The notes beneath the pieces are model-generated. The model saw only the letters and a list, made by a program, of their open reading frames with translations, had not been told where the DNA came from and ran no database searches. Both the position numbers and the translations under genes were made by a program. From positions 234,943,825-235,007,824 of the forward strand of contig OX352774.1 in the NCBI GenBank assembly GCA_947095535.1: a DNA stretch of 64,000 bases, read 5' to 3'. Origin of the DNA: Poecilobothrus nobilitatus. Lineage: Eukaryota > Arthropoda > Insecta > Diptera > Dolichopodidae. How positions within the stretch are numbered: the first letter of the stretch is position 1; each line of letters begins with the position of its first letter. Of the stretch, positions 11,149-23,444 are shown piece after piece.

Positions 11149-12053
11149 GGGTCTTTCAAATTGAGTTATCAAAAGTAAATAATTAAAAGATATAGTATTT
11201 GAATTGAAACTGGAAAAGTTTTTATTTATTTTTGAAGTACAATGTTTGCCATTTATACTCTGAAAATGATATCTTCCATGTGACCACCTCTTGTGTACCT
11301 AATTCCTCTCTACAGTACCTAATTCTTTTAACAAAATGTTCGGTCACATTCTGGCATAGTTGCGGCTCTATCTCACCAATAACTCGAATAATTTCTGCTT
11401 CCAATGCTTCAACATTTTGAGGATTTTCCTTGTATACCTGTCCTTTCTCATAGCCCCAGAGAAAGAAGTCTAACGGTGTCAAATCACAGGATCTTGAAGG
11501 CCAATTCACGTTACCGAATCTGGAAATAACACGGTCTGGAAACTTTGTATGCAGTAATTGAAATGTTTCTCTGGCTGCATGATACGTAGCCGCATCTTGT
11601 TGAAATCATATGTCCTCAGTATCAATATTTTCCAGTTATGGCCATAAAAAAGTTGTGATACGTCGGGAAATTGACATGGTGGGATCAGCTGTTAAACTAT
11701 CACTCACAGCACCAATATTTTCTAGTGAACGACAGACACGAGCATACTGATGTCTTTCTCGATCTTGTACTGCACCAGTTTCTTGAAATTTCCGCACAAT
11801 ATTACCAATTTGTTTCTCAGTTGGACGATTATGTCGACCATAAACATCGCGTAATTTGTGAAATACATTTCTTACAGAACGACTATTTTCATAAAATAAT
11901 TCAATAATTTCAACACGTTGTTGTAATGTATACAACTCCAGTTTTATAAATGGCAAATCTTCAACTGTTAAAATGACATATAATATGGGTGAGTTCAATT
12001 TTTGAAGTGTATTACACAGGCGCCTACTTTTGAAAACTCAATTTGAAAGACCC
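11149..12053 (-). mobile_element. Internally deleted Tc1/mariner-like DNA transposon
   Basis: The left end at 11149-11176 begins GGGTCTTTCAAATTGAGTT and is matched in reverse complement by 12026-12053 with one mismatch in 28 bases. Between them lies a broken minus-strand transposase. A TA dinucleotide sits two bases outside each end, but I cannot prove the target duplication. Total length is 905 bp, against about 1.3 kb for an intact relative. The near-identical repeats suggest fairly recent activity, or mobilisation in trans of a deletion derivative. Confidence 0.88.
11222..11998 (-). pseudogene. Tc1/mariner-superfamily transposase, internally deleted
   Basis: The enzyme would bind the terminal repeats and cut and paste the element through a D,D,D/E nuclease fold. 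Read on the minus strand, the N-terminal part (from 11998) contains a helix-turn-helix region with LYTLQQRVEIIELFYENSRS and RHNRPTEKQIGNIVRKF, followed by the linker up to SISRR. The frame then jumps to the C-terminal catalytic part: a stop replaces the Trp expected before FQQDAATYH, which carries the second catalytic Asp. WPSRSCDLTPLDFFLWG with the third Asp and the C-terminal tail follow, ending near 11222. The segment holding the first catalytic Asp (roughly 120-140 residues in relatives) is missing, so the enzyme cannot work. The ATG lies about 30 bp inside the terminal repeat, as usual for compact elements. Coding DNA is clearly less AT-rich than its surroundings. Confidence 0.9.
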
Positions 12054-14600
12054 AATATATTAAGAAATTCAATAAACACAAGGATACGTTTTCGATCCGA
12101 AAATAATTTTACCATTATATTACAACACAAAACAATAATAAGCATAAACATGGGTTAAGGATGTGATAATGTAAATTTAAAGCTTAAAGTGTCAAATATA
12201 TAGAATACTTATATTAATAGAAATTGATGGAAAATTTTATTTTGCTAATTATTTAAAATGTTTTTCATTATTTTACTCTTCACAACAGAAATGCTAGTCA
12301 CTTATTTTAGATTGCTACGTAATTGATTAAATATTTGAACAAAATTAATAATAACATAAAATATTATGTCAAAGTACCACAGAATTTTTAAAAGAAAAGT
12401 GATTTTAGTATAGTAGAATTTGCCAAAGAATTTTAGTATAATTTTCATTTAATACATTTAATAACAAAAAAGATTTCAAAAAGAGCCAGCATCCAAAAGG
12501 AAAAGGACCTTTTTTTTATTTCTTTTTAAAAATTTTCCATGTTATGAACTAATCTATATAACACCAAATTAATTAAGTTTACCATTAATATACTGCCCCC
12601 CGGTAGAGTACTCTATATTATGGTTTTCTTTATAGTGAATTTTTTGATTTACTTTTATCAATTCAATATGATCTTCGTTGATAATTATATACATATTAAA
12701 ATATTTTTGTACTATTTAATATTAATTGGAAAATTTAAAAAAACCAACTATAATTTATAGATATTTGTAACAACTATCCTAAACTTACTTACTAACCTAA
12801 TATCTAGTCTTAAACCAACTTTACAACGAATTAAATCACAAACTATACTATACTATTGAAGCCACCAAAAATTAGTATCTATATTTTTTCTGTCTTTATT
12901 GGATATTGATGCATTAAATTTTTGAGTTATCATATTTAATAGTACTCATTCTGTTGGTGTTCTAGTATTTCCGACCCTTTTCTGAAAGTGATAGAAGAGT
13001 GGATTTTTTTTGGCATTTTGTATATAATTATGTGGGCCCAAATAAATAAACCCTTTTCGAAGGATGAAACTCTTTTCCATAGCTTGCAATAGACTGAGTT
13101 TTTTTTATTGACTTGTTGTTGTAGATATATATATAATATGTCCTGATTCAGAAATTTCTTATGATATATAAAATGATCAATATGAAATTATTAATTCTTA
13201 TAATCTGCCCTCTATTGAAAATATTTGTATGTTATATTTAATGGAGAAATTGCGTTTCGAATTTTCCCGCCTAACCTAAATATATTCTTGTTCAAAAAGT
13301 TTCTGCATAAGAGATGAAGTTATATTAAACCATCTTGAACAGCTATAAGTCAGAATAGATCTTATAATAGCTTAGTATTCTATAATTTTCACCACTGTGG
13401 TCTATACATTATCAATTGCAAATATCTACTCCTTAGAATCGCTTAGTATTCTATAATTTTGAATTTTGACCAGAAATATCAAATACACAAAATTGCTGTG
13501 TAGCTATAATGCCACTAATAATAATTCCACTTGAAAAATTTCAATTTAAATTTATTTTAAGAAAATTTTTTACGTCTTTTAAATAATAAGCAATAAAAAG
13601 AAACTTTTTAACAAAATATTCGTAATACAAAATATTTTTAAAAAATATTTTCTATACCAAAAAAAAATTTTCAATATGAAATTTATTTTGTTTTCTTTTC
13701 TGAAAATTAATTGCAAATATTTACCATTGTTCCCTTACTTCAATCTTTTCCTTACCATTCCATTTCCAAAGAACACAACAAAATAATAAATTTATATTTA
13801 TGCCCAATGTAGTATTATTAGAGTAAAAATTAAAAACAATATCTATATATGTATTATATTTGAGACGCCAAACAATTAGTTATTTTCAAGATGCTTTTTT
13901 ATATACACACAAGTAATAACACTAAAATAATTTATAAACAAAATAAACTTTAATTATAAATAATTCAATGCATTATTAAAAAAAAACATACATACAAATC
14001 ATTAATTAACGATAAACAAAATAAATTATCGGTTGTATTATAAGTACAAAGTATATTACATAAGAATATCGATTTTGACTTATTTTAATACGAAATTCCA
14101 AAAAAAAAAAATACCATCGTTTTATTCGTATAGATAAAATAAATTTGTTTGCTTTTTCTTATGTTCCCCCTAAAATTTAATCTAATGAAGAAATAGCAAA
14201 TACAATGACTAGAATAATATAACAATTCATAAATAACAATGGCAGACAGAGATGATTTCAACCAATTGATTTCAATAATTTTAAATAAAATCGAATAGAT
14301 TCGATTCGAATCTATTTGAATGACAGATTCATAAATCTGATCAATGCTCCACCAGATCAATACACTAAAACTTACATAAATTTTCTAAAATACTTAAGAG
14401 AAGCTGTAAACCTAAATACGTTCAAAAAACTGGGTTTAAAAAAAATATATGTACCTACAAAATAATACATAAAAAATTGTAGTTCAACTTTATTGTCTAG
14501 CAAACGGTAAGTCTAACCTAAATTGTTAAATGAAAAACTCTATAAATTCATTATCCGAATGAACTGATGATTTGATAAAAATCAATGATATTTTACCCAA
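12054..14600. other. AT-rich sequence, nothing coding recognised
   Basis: A piece at about 12484-12510 (GCCAGCATCCAAAAGG, then AAAAGGACC) resembles the start of the LINE 3'-end fragment at 24665 but lacks its tail. GCTTAGTATTCTATAATTTT occurs at 13370 and again at 13441. The 91-codon minus-strand frame at 14085-14360 has no family signature. Confidence 0.4.
14294..14316. repeat. Perfect short palindrome
   Basis: AATAGATTCGA is followed by one T and then TCGAATCTATT, giving 11-bp perfect arms. No associated gene is visible, and chance is possible in this composition although the CG pairs make it less likely. Confidence 0.6.
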
Positions 14601-14609
14601 AATCGACCA

Positions 14610-14760
14610 ACTTACTTGCATGACTTTAAAACAGTTAATTGAAGTGCTTAACTACGCAGGCTTGAAGACAAAAGCTCCAGGATTTAAACTCTGGTTAGAT
14701 CAAAATATTAATTATATAATTAATATAATATAAACAAAATAAAAAAATATAATTAGAATT
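14610..14760 (+). repeat. Decayed tRNA-derived SINE
   Basis: CCAGGATTTAAACTCTGG resembles a T arm/B box (14678-14695). It is followed by TATAATATAAACAAAATAAA, split from the SINE body sequence TATAATATAAACAAAATAAA present at 23196 and 26600. The A-box end is not clear. Confidence 0.45.
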
Positions 14761-16590
14761 TAAGATTTGCACCGTAAACACATCTAAAATGGAAAGGTTC
14801 CTTTAATACCTTGTCACATTGTATACGGTGGGGTAATGATAGTAAATAAAAAAAAACTAAAAACCCACGAAAATAGACATAATTGTCAGAATAAATAATG
14901 TAAAATTTGTACTAAAAAGAAATTCAAATTTTAGATCACCAAAGATCAATCAAAACTTAGCACAAAGCTAAAGTTGATTAACCTAAGATTATGGTTATTA
15001 GAAAGGAACATTATAGTCCGGAATCTGTGCCCATACTCTATATTCCACATACGAAAGTAATCAAACAAAAGAAATTATGTAGAACTAGATGAAAAAAATG
15101 TATAACGGAATTGAACCTAATGAATAATATGAAATAAGCGATAAAGAGTGGTGAAATTATTTTGAAGAAGTCCTTCTTTTCTACTAAAATGAAGTAATTT
15201 TGTTTTGGTAAAATGTAGGCCAAACTTACTCACTCTACAGTATTGTCAAACCTCCCCAATTAAATATTAAAACAAAATTGAAAAATTGTTTTTATCATTC
15301 TGAATTTTTTTTTATTTATACTTTATAGTATGTATGTACCCAAAAAAGTAAAAATATAAACACCTTAATTACCTATAATATAATAATATATAAAATTTTA
15401 TGAATTAATATCTATATATAATTAATACTTACAGGTAACAGCAGCAATTTAATTATATGTAATTTTCCGAATATTAAAAATAAAATTCATCAAATTTTAT
15501 AATTTTTTATGAAAAGAATATCAGGAAAATTTTTAAATCATTTCATCATTTAATATGAAAAATTTTTTTGTTTATTTGAGTTAAATATTTCTTTTCTTTT
15601 ATTTTTTTATTTATTTTGTTATTTTTTATTTTCACCTTATTATATAATTATAAAATTGTAATTATTTTCATGAATGAAAGTAGGTATCATTTATTTATCA
15701 TTTATTCAAGAATTCAAGCGAAAAGCTTGGTTCAATAAACTAAATTCAATGGAAATATTAAATAATAAACAAAATGAAATTTAATTGAAATTTCAAAGTA
15801 ACGATAATTATAAAATAAAGATCTTGATTAATTATGTTTTGCTATAAAAATGTAGATTTTTTTAGGGAAAACGGTTTCTTTATTTTGACGAAAGTTACTT
15901 AATGGAGTGATTCAACCTCAAAAGACTAACTAAAAAAATGCGATGTTCCAATACTTGTTCGAAAATAATAACTGTTAAAGAAGCTATATTATTGGTCCAT
16001 TTTAGTTGCAGGGGCGGCTAGTGGCACAAATGGTTTTCAAATTATAGATAATATGTATTTGACAAAAATACCCCCCTTACTTATATACTTATGGTACTAC
16101 CTTACTTATGGTAATACCTATACTTAGAATAATTTTTAAAAAAAAATTAATTTAAAACACGGATAATTTAAAAAAAAAAAAATGTTTAATCCAAAACATT
16201 AAAACTGATTAAATAATAATGAAAAATTTAACTAATTTAAATCAAATATTTGAGAGAAAGCGCGGGCAATTTTTCTATTACTATTTAATCCTTCTTATCT
16301 TTAAATTCTATGAAAATTCAATTTTCTCTCCATTACACTCTTATAAGGGTCATTAAGCATCTACTAATTTATTTTTTATATTTATATTTGACTAAGCTTA
16401 ATTTTTTGCAATCAGTAGTTTCACTAAACTTTTTGTTACTATAGTCAGCTGTAGCTATTGTATAATATATACTATAAAACAGAAATATTGTTATTTGTGT
16501 GACATCTACAAATCTTATACAAATTATTTTTTATTTTATAATATTATGCAAATTTTACATTACAAGAGAAATTTATATTATATTTTATTA
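14761..16590. other. AT-rich sequence, nothing recognised
   Basis: No exon or RNA gene seen. A small less AT-rich patch lies near 15995-16090 (GCAGGGGCGGCTAGTGGCAC) but matches nothing else in the window by eye. Confidence 0.4.
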
Positions 16591-16591
16591 A

Positions 16592-16860
16592 TGCATCTGT
16601 CAAAGCGAGAATATAAACTCAGAACCTTTCACATAAAAGACCAGTTCTTTAACCTAACGGTCTCACTTTCAATTCAATGTTTCCGCATACTAGAGTCCTA
16701 TCCTTTCCTATCCCTACTCTCCAGCCAATATATTGCCTCAGCAGGTAGGGGTTTCATCACATTATATTGGTTAAAGGGGAAGGTTGGTTTAGTCAGTAAA
16801 AATCTGACACTACCAAAGGGGAATTTTGGTGTCTTTGAAAAATTCCCCACCTTCCTTAGG
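16592..16860 (-). repeat. SINE-like composite element with internal tRNA-like part
   Basis: On the minus strand, after a roughly 190-bp leader (16673-16860, starting GGAAGGTGGGGAATTTTTC), there is an A-box-like CCGTTAGGTTAAAGAACTGG. A B-box-like AGGTTCTGAGTTTATATTC and CTCGCTTTGACAG follow, then AT-rich sequence. A fragment of the leader junction also occurs at 9296-9390. The plus-strand 179-codon frame at 16495-17034, the longest in the window, runs straight through this element and has no family signature, so I treat it as non-coding. Confidence 0.55.
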
Positions 16861-17763
16861 AAAAAAAAAATTAAAACTATACACCATTCGATGCATTGTA
16901 TTAAAAAATTTACAGCATTTTCATTCTATTTATATATTTTCTTTATAAAATATTTCATAATCTCAACTTTTTATAAAAAATTTTCAATTCTATTTTATAA
17001 TGTTTATAATATGTTGAATAAATTATTTTATTAAATATTTATGTTTTTAATCCTTATCATCCTTATCAAAATTTTCATTTATAACATTATGCTTAAATAT
17101 AATTTTCAATATACAAAAAAATTTACCCTTGAACTTGTATAAGTGTATTATGTTATAATTTTCATAAAAATTTTGTATAAAGGATTCAATTTTCTTTTTT
17201 CTTACTCAATACTAAAAAAAAACAAAAATAATCCTTATTTTTTAATCTTTTCCAAAAAAAATTAAACTGAAAGAGTTATGAAAGAATTACTTAGGCTGGA
17301 AAAAAATATAATTATTACTTCGCAAATTCGTTCAAAATCTATATAGTAAAAAGACACTATTGGATTAAGAAAACATAGTACTTTATTATTAATAGGTAAG
17401 GTAGGTAAGCTATTCGTAGGTAAGCTATTTTAATGTCGTTCGTTTTACTAATCTCTTTTGAATTGTACAGTAAATAATTAAGTTTCATTCATTCAAAGTC
17501 TCGATACATTAATTAATCTATAAAAAAAAGTAGGTCAGATTAAACAATTAAGTATCACATTTTCAAAAAAAAAAAAAAAAAAAACTTTCCTTTGATATGA
17601 TATTTTCAACCTATCGGTATTTTGAATTTTCTTCACAAATAACAAATACAATAAAACGTGCCCGTTTAGCTCAAAAATAAGAAAAGTTTTACAGCCCAGA
17701 TAAACCTTTAACTTTTAAAATTTCCTTTCGTATAAATATCTTCAATTTAATAATATAATTAAT
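16861..17763. other. AT-rich sequence, nothing recognised
   Basis: Contains a 21-base A run (17564-17584) and a small GTAGGTAAGCTATT duplication at 17395-17430. No gene recognised. Confidence 0.45.
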
Positions 17764-19389
17764 TATACCCGTACGATAAGATCGGGTATAATAAAATTAC
17801 TCCTCCGTTTGTAACACCTCGAAATAAGCGAGCTAGATATACCTTCAAAAGTATGGATCGGATCAGAAAAAATTCTAAGTCGATTGAGCCATGTTCGTCC
17901 GTCCGTCCGTCCGTCAGCATGCTAACTCAAAAACTAAGCAAGCTGGAATCTTGAAATTTACACAAAATATTCTAGAAGAAATTTGTAGGTTGCCTATTTT
18001 TGTTGGTTGAGTTCCGATCCCCAATTTTAGATCCCCACATTTTTTTTGAAATAGAGCTATGAAATTTTAACTGCTGATAGATGTCACAAAAATATTAATT
18101 TTAGTTTTAATAACTTTTTTGTAGCCTCACCCGTTACGGAGCAGCAGCTCCCCAAAGGTTCAAAAAAGCTCTATATTTAAATTGTTATAGCACAAGTTGT
18201 ATAAAGTATATCTTCATTTTGAAAACGCCAAACGATTACTACTTTTATTAGCTTGAAAAGTATATATACAATAAATATATAGTTGTGGCATACGGTGTCT
18301 TAATTTACCGTTATGCGAAACTAAAATTTTGCAAAATCCTTTAAGCCTTATATCTTCTAAACGGTGTAAGTAGGAAATTTGAAATTGATAGAAGTTAGAT
18401 CTTTGAAAATAAGTATGAGTCATTTCAGAAATTTTTTTGTATCACCCCCCGTTTAGGAGCTGTAAGGGGTCAAAAACTTAAAATTTCCTATTTTTAAACA
18501 CCTGTAACTTGAACACCTGTTAAAATTTTTTTGAAGTAATACACAAAAATTAAAGCCTCAACATTATACTCTTATTTCTGTTAACAACTTTATTTAATAA
18601 TATAGGGTTACTTTATAATTGACGAAAGTGTTACTTGATTTTTCCAAATTTTCTAACAAATTTCTTTAACGAATTTTTTTGCATTTTGTTTTACTCGATA
18701 ATTTGAAATTGTTGAAGATATAATGCGTAGTACAAAAAAATGTAAACAAATAAACAACATAACGGTTGCTTGAAGAATTTTTATTTATATGATATTGATA
18801 TACATACATACTTATACAATATCATGTTCATTTACATGTCGTATATGTCACTCATGAATGAATGATAAGAGTATAGATGTATATTATATTAAAGCGCCAT
18901 ATTTACATACATATATATATGTATTTTATCCTACTTATAAGAAATTATTCTATGAATGGAAATATTTTTAAACAAATATTGCAATGTATGGCGATATGCT
19001 TATAACAATATAAATATACTATGTACGCATTAATATAATATAATATTTAAAATTATATTTACTATTTTGTACTTAGTAAATTTAATATACATTTACCGCT
19101 TAGTATTAAATGGTACTATAGAATATTTGAAAAAATTTTGGATTGATAATCGTTATGTGGAAGGTTAAAATCTGCTTTTGAAGAATGTATAAACATATAG
19201 TTTGAATATATGTACAACCCATAGAAATTTTATGTACAACCATTCTAGAAATTATAAAATTCACCCAAATTATTTTAAAATACTAAAATATTAAAAAAAT
19301 AATATTGTAAGCAGAGTGACAGGCTGTGAACATACTAACGGTTCGTACGAGTATCTAAGAGTTGACAAAGGCAACTGTATTCTTCCTCT
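17764..19389 (+). repeat. Helentron-like element, family B copy B1
   Basis: The 5' end TATACCCGTACGATAAG pairs back with CGGGTATA (7-bp stem). (GTCC)n lies at 17896-17914, and the body is about 1.5 kb with no ORF. The 3' end reads GGTTCGTACGAGTATC, AGAGTTGACAAAGGCAACTG, then TTCTTCCTC before a T run. TACCCGTACGA near the 5' end is inverted near the 3' end, a subterminal inverted repeat. GTTGAC/CAAC at the 3' end can form a short terminal hairpin. B2 is a close copy, with B1 lacking about 30 bp near 18010 and carrying an extra segment near 18960-19030. Confidence 0.85.
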
Positions 19390-22300
19390 TTTTTAATTAA
19401 TTTTTCCATTTAATCTTAAATCAATTAATAATGAAAAGTTGATTATTAAATTAGTTTTTCACAATTTTAATTTTTTTTATTGGATTTTTTCAATTTCCAA
19501 TAAGTATTCCCTTCATTGTTTCGCTTTTTATTTTTTTTTTATTTTTCTTTTTTTAATTTTACTTTTATATTATTTCACAATATCATATATCGATATGTAT
19601 ATAATAATAGTTATGTACATAATAATATGTATAATTAAATAATTATTTCTTTATAATTATACATTATTAATCACTCATTCTTTAACATTTTCTTTGAATT
19701 TTTATTATGTATACCATTTTCTATGAAATTTTCCGATTAACAATAAATTAAAAAAACAAACGAAACATGAAAAATTTTTTTAATTTGTTTTATATCTAAT
19801 ATCTAATATTTATGTATATTTATGTTTATATTATATTATTTTATAAACATTAAATTTATATCCGTTTTCTTTTCTTATATTTTTATTTTGCATCTTTTTA
19901 TTTATTATATATATACCTGTACATATAAATGAATATTAAAAAAAATTATTTTCTACTTCCTTTTCTTAAATTTTTTTTTTTTTTTTGAAGTAGTAACTTT
20001 CTCTTTTTTTTGCTTTTCTTTTACCTTTTCTTTATTTTTTTTTTGTTTTTCTTATTTTCTTGCTCTTTTTTTTCTTAACAATACTTTATTTCTTTCTTTT
20101 CACGTTATATTTTTATTTTTTTGTTATTTATTTAATTCTTATTTTTTTTTTTTTGCTCTTTATTAGAATAACACTAAATTTTATACCTATTCATTACATA
20201 TATTAGCCTTATTATATACCTTCATCTATTTATTTATTTAATTTTTTTTATTAGTATATAATATAATATAATATATTATATACACACATATTATAATATG
20301 TATTTATTTTTTATAGAAAATATTATCTGTTAATATAAAGTTTTACATTTATTTTTTTTTTTTTTCTTTTTAACAAACACACAAACACAACGCGAATTTT
20401 CATTAAAAAAAAAAAGAAAAAAACAAATTTTTATTTTTAAAAACAAAAAAGAATAAATTTCCAAAAAAAAAAAATTTTTTTTTTAGAAATTATTTTTTTT
20501 TTTTTTTTTTGCTTCCTTTTTGAACCGTTCAATTAGACAGCATCCAAGTATCTAAAATTTGTTACAGATGATGATACTGTTATAAATGCACACACATTTT
20601 ATTGGAAAGTTTCCAAAATTCAAAATAAAGAAAAGATAAAATTAAAAGAAAATCTGTTAAAATGTACTGTAATCAGTTAAACAACAATCCGTATAACAAA
20701 ATTCAACGAAAAATTAAAACAACAACAAAAAATAACAGAATATTTTAACAGTTCTGTAATATATTTTTAAATATTTTACACTAAATACTAAATACTCTTA
20801 TACAAAATGAAAAAACCGTTAGTTACTTCAAAATTGAAAGTTGTGTATTCATAGATAGATAGATATGTGTAAAAAAAAATGGAAAGTAAAAAAAAAATTA
20901 ATTCTACAATTAAATGTACACAGTTTTTTTTTTTCGAAATTTTCGAAATCATAAAAATTTAATTGCGCATAACAGAATTTGTAAAATTTAACATGTATTT
21001 GTATTCTATTACATATACAGTTTTTAATTTTTGTTATATTCAATTTTAAATATATACATGCAAAGTCCAAATCCAATTGAACATTGGATTAATTTATAAA
21101 TAATAAAACTATAGGTTAATAATTAATATGTATGTATAACAGAAATCTGTTAAGAATTAAAACTACCAAAGAAATAAAATACCGTTATAATGTTATTTAG
21201 AATAAAACGAACTAGACAAGAATCAGGTTGTATTTCATTATATTTTTTTTATATTTTGGTTTTTTTTTTTTTGGCAAAAATAATTTTTTTTTTTTTTGCA
21301 AGGAATAGATTTTTATTTAAATTATGCTCTGTGTTTTTTTTTTTTGTTTTGTTATTATTTGTTTTATTTTCTTTTATTTTGTTTTATTTTCTTTTATTTT
21401 ATTTTTTTTTGTAAAAAAAACCATTAAAAAAGATCCAAAATAACAAATAAATTATAATATGAAGAGAAAAATGAAAGAAAAGGATAGGTACCTATAGTAT
21501 GCCACGTGCGTGTATTTTTTTTTTTTTTGTATTTTAATGTTTGATTGTAAAGGAAAGTAACCGTTTTTATATTTCTTTGTTTCTTTTGTTAGTTTTTCTT
21601 GAGTACTTAAAATCATCTGTTACGTTTTTTTTCCCAATGTAACTGTTTTTTTTTTTTTTTTTGCCAATTTTACTTTTGTATGTTTTTTTTTTATTTTTTT
21701 GTTGTTGTTATTGAAATTTTTGAGTTAAGATTTTGTTGTTTAAAAATGACAGTCTCACGTACAAAAATTATGATTAAATAAAAATGAAACAAAATATATT
21801 GAAAATTTAAATTTGAAAGTAAAAAAACAAAATAAAAATGGCTACCTTTAAAAAAAAAAAAAAAACGAAAATGAGAACATGATTTTATATGCTTACAAAA
21901 CTATATATTATATATTTACTACTTGTATACATAGGTATGTATATACAAATATTTATAGGCTACCGTTATTATACTATATATTTTTTATTTATTTGTTGAT
22001 TATTTATTTATATTTTTTTTTTTTGGGTTTTTATTTAATTTTATAATGTATAACGGTGAAAATATTTTATTTTGTATAATATTTGAATATTTATTTATTT
22101 TGAATTCATTTTTTCTAAGAAAAAGAAAAATAATAAAAAAAAATCAAATTGCTAGAATTTTTGATTTGACAAGATTTAAAGACCATAATTTTGATCAAAA
22201 ATAGCTTCAAATTTACGAAATTTAGACTAAAGGATAAAGTTAAGGGAAATAACTTCCCTATCATTATCGAAAACTTCTGAACTAATCTCAAGATTTCCCG

Positions 22301-23039
22301 TGACTTTTATAGTACTTATGTCAAGTCATCTTACACTTTTGAAGTTGATATATAACTAAAATTTGATTTTAATCACCTGTTTCGTTACAAAATGTCTTTC
22401 CTCAACATTTTTAACTAAATGTTGAATATTTAGTTAAAAATTGAATTTGTGAGTAACCATTAAAAAAATTGAAATTAATGTATACTGAAAGAAGAAAAAG
22501 TTACAAAGAGTTAAATTTGGTTAAACCTTTTGAGAAAGACCTTCAAATCTATTATACTTACAAAAAAAATTTGTAAATAAAATTACAAACAAGAAGATTA
22601 AAATTTTTAAAATTTCGTACACAAGAAAAATGTAAGAATTGAAAAATGTATGTTAAAATTTTATTACTCAAGCAAAATAAAAATGGAAGAGACAAATAAT
22701 CTTAAAATCAGATATTTATTGTCGATTTCGATATTGCAATTTTTCTATTGGCATTGTAAAGTTTAGCACAAAGAAATTTATTTACGAGATCTTAAAGAAA
22801 AAACTCAAATATTATATAGTTTAATTATGTAAACGTTTTATATATTGTATACATAATATTGAATGATAAAAAGTTTTACTATTAAACAAATCAATTTAAA
22901 TATGATTTAAAATTCAGTAGCAATAATGATGTTTGAAAGCAGCAAATCAGTGAAAAACCGAAAATAATAAAAAAAACTATAGTGAACCAAAAGGCTTTAA
23001 TAACTTAAAATATTCTTATTTTTTTTTTCAATTCTATTG
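19390..23039. other. Homopolymer-rich AT desert
   Basis: Poly-T and poly-A tracts of 10-20 bases recur (19970-19986, 20340-20365, 20461-20511, 21240-21420, 21643-21662). TA-rich microsatellite-like stretches lie at 20255-20300 and 21900-21980. Frames at 19439-19642, 20849-21076 and 21190-21414 are Phe/Leu/Ile runs produced by T tracts. I see no gene. Confidence 0.5.
22403..22440. repeat. Two mutually exclusive hairpins
   Basis: CAACATTT (22403-22410) can pair with AAATGTTG (22417-22424). Alternatively TTTTTAACTAAAT (22408-22420) pairs perfectly over 13 bp with ATTTAGTTAAAAA (22428-22440). The arms overlap, so only one can form. No gene context supports a regulatory role. Confidence 0.5.
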
Positions 23040-23055
23040 TATTTTATTTATTTAT

Positions 23056-23334
23056 GGAGTCTCGTTGGCCGAGTGGTTAAGTACGTCGCTTATTAACCGA
23101 GGGAATGCGGGTTTAAATATTGCACTGGTAGCAAGTTTTATTAATTGAAAACAAATCGCGCTTGCTAGCAAATATAGTGTAAATATATAATATACAATAT
23201 AAACAAAATAAATAATATTAATGTATAAATTAAGAATAGTATTTGACCTATAATGGCCTTAGTAGCCGATAGTTTTGTAATATTACAATATTCTATGTGA
23301 TTTGTAATAATAATATAAATAAATAAATAAAAAA
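23056..23334 (+). mobile_element. tRNA-derived SINE, full length, with 16-bp target duplication
   Basis: The head GGAGTCTCGTTGGCCGAGTG is tRNA-like, with a strong A box (TGGCCGAGTGG). A decayed B box (GGGTTTAAATATTGC) follows, then a body with TATAATATAAACAAAATAAA and the 3' end TAGCCGATAG...TATAAATAAATAAATAAA. TATTTTATTTATTTAT is repeated perfectly at 23040-23055 and 23335-23350, so the insertion edges are fixed. The target is the (TAAA)n tail of an older, inverted SINE (23335-23444). Transcription would be by Pol III from the internal boxes, and retroposition would use a LINE enzyme. Confidence 0.9.
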
Positions 23335-23444
23335 TATTTTATTTATTTATATAAATCACGTAGGATAATGCAATACTACAGAATTTGACCCGCATTCTTT
23401 CGGTTAATAAGACACTTACTTAACCACTAGGATACCAAAGTTCC
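23335..23444 (-). mobile_element. tRNA-derived SINE, internally shortened, inverted
   Basis: On the minus strand: GGAACTTTGGTATCCTAGTG (A-box region), TTATTAACCGAAAGAATGCG, a decayed B box (GGGTCAAATTCTG), then directly the 3' part ATTGCATTATCC...ATATAAATAAATAAA. It lacks about 120 bp of middle sequence present in the neighbour at 23056-23334, whose insertion interrupts its tail. Confidence 0.8.

Noticed and set aside
12484..12510. Second copy of the 24665 LINE 3' end
   Set aside because: Only about 25 bp match and the tail and duplication are absent, so it is mentioned in the surrounding region entry but not called.
16495..17034. 179-codon protein-coding gene
   Set aside because: It crosses an antisense SINE-like element, is Ile/Phe/Tyr/Lys-rich from AT composition and has no recognised domain.
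21190..21414. Hydrophobic membrane protein
   Set aside because: The Phe/Leu runs are produced by poly-T tracts.
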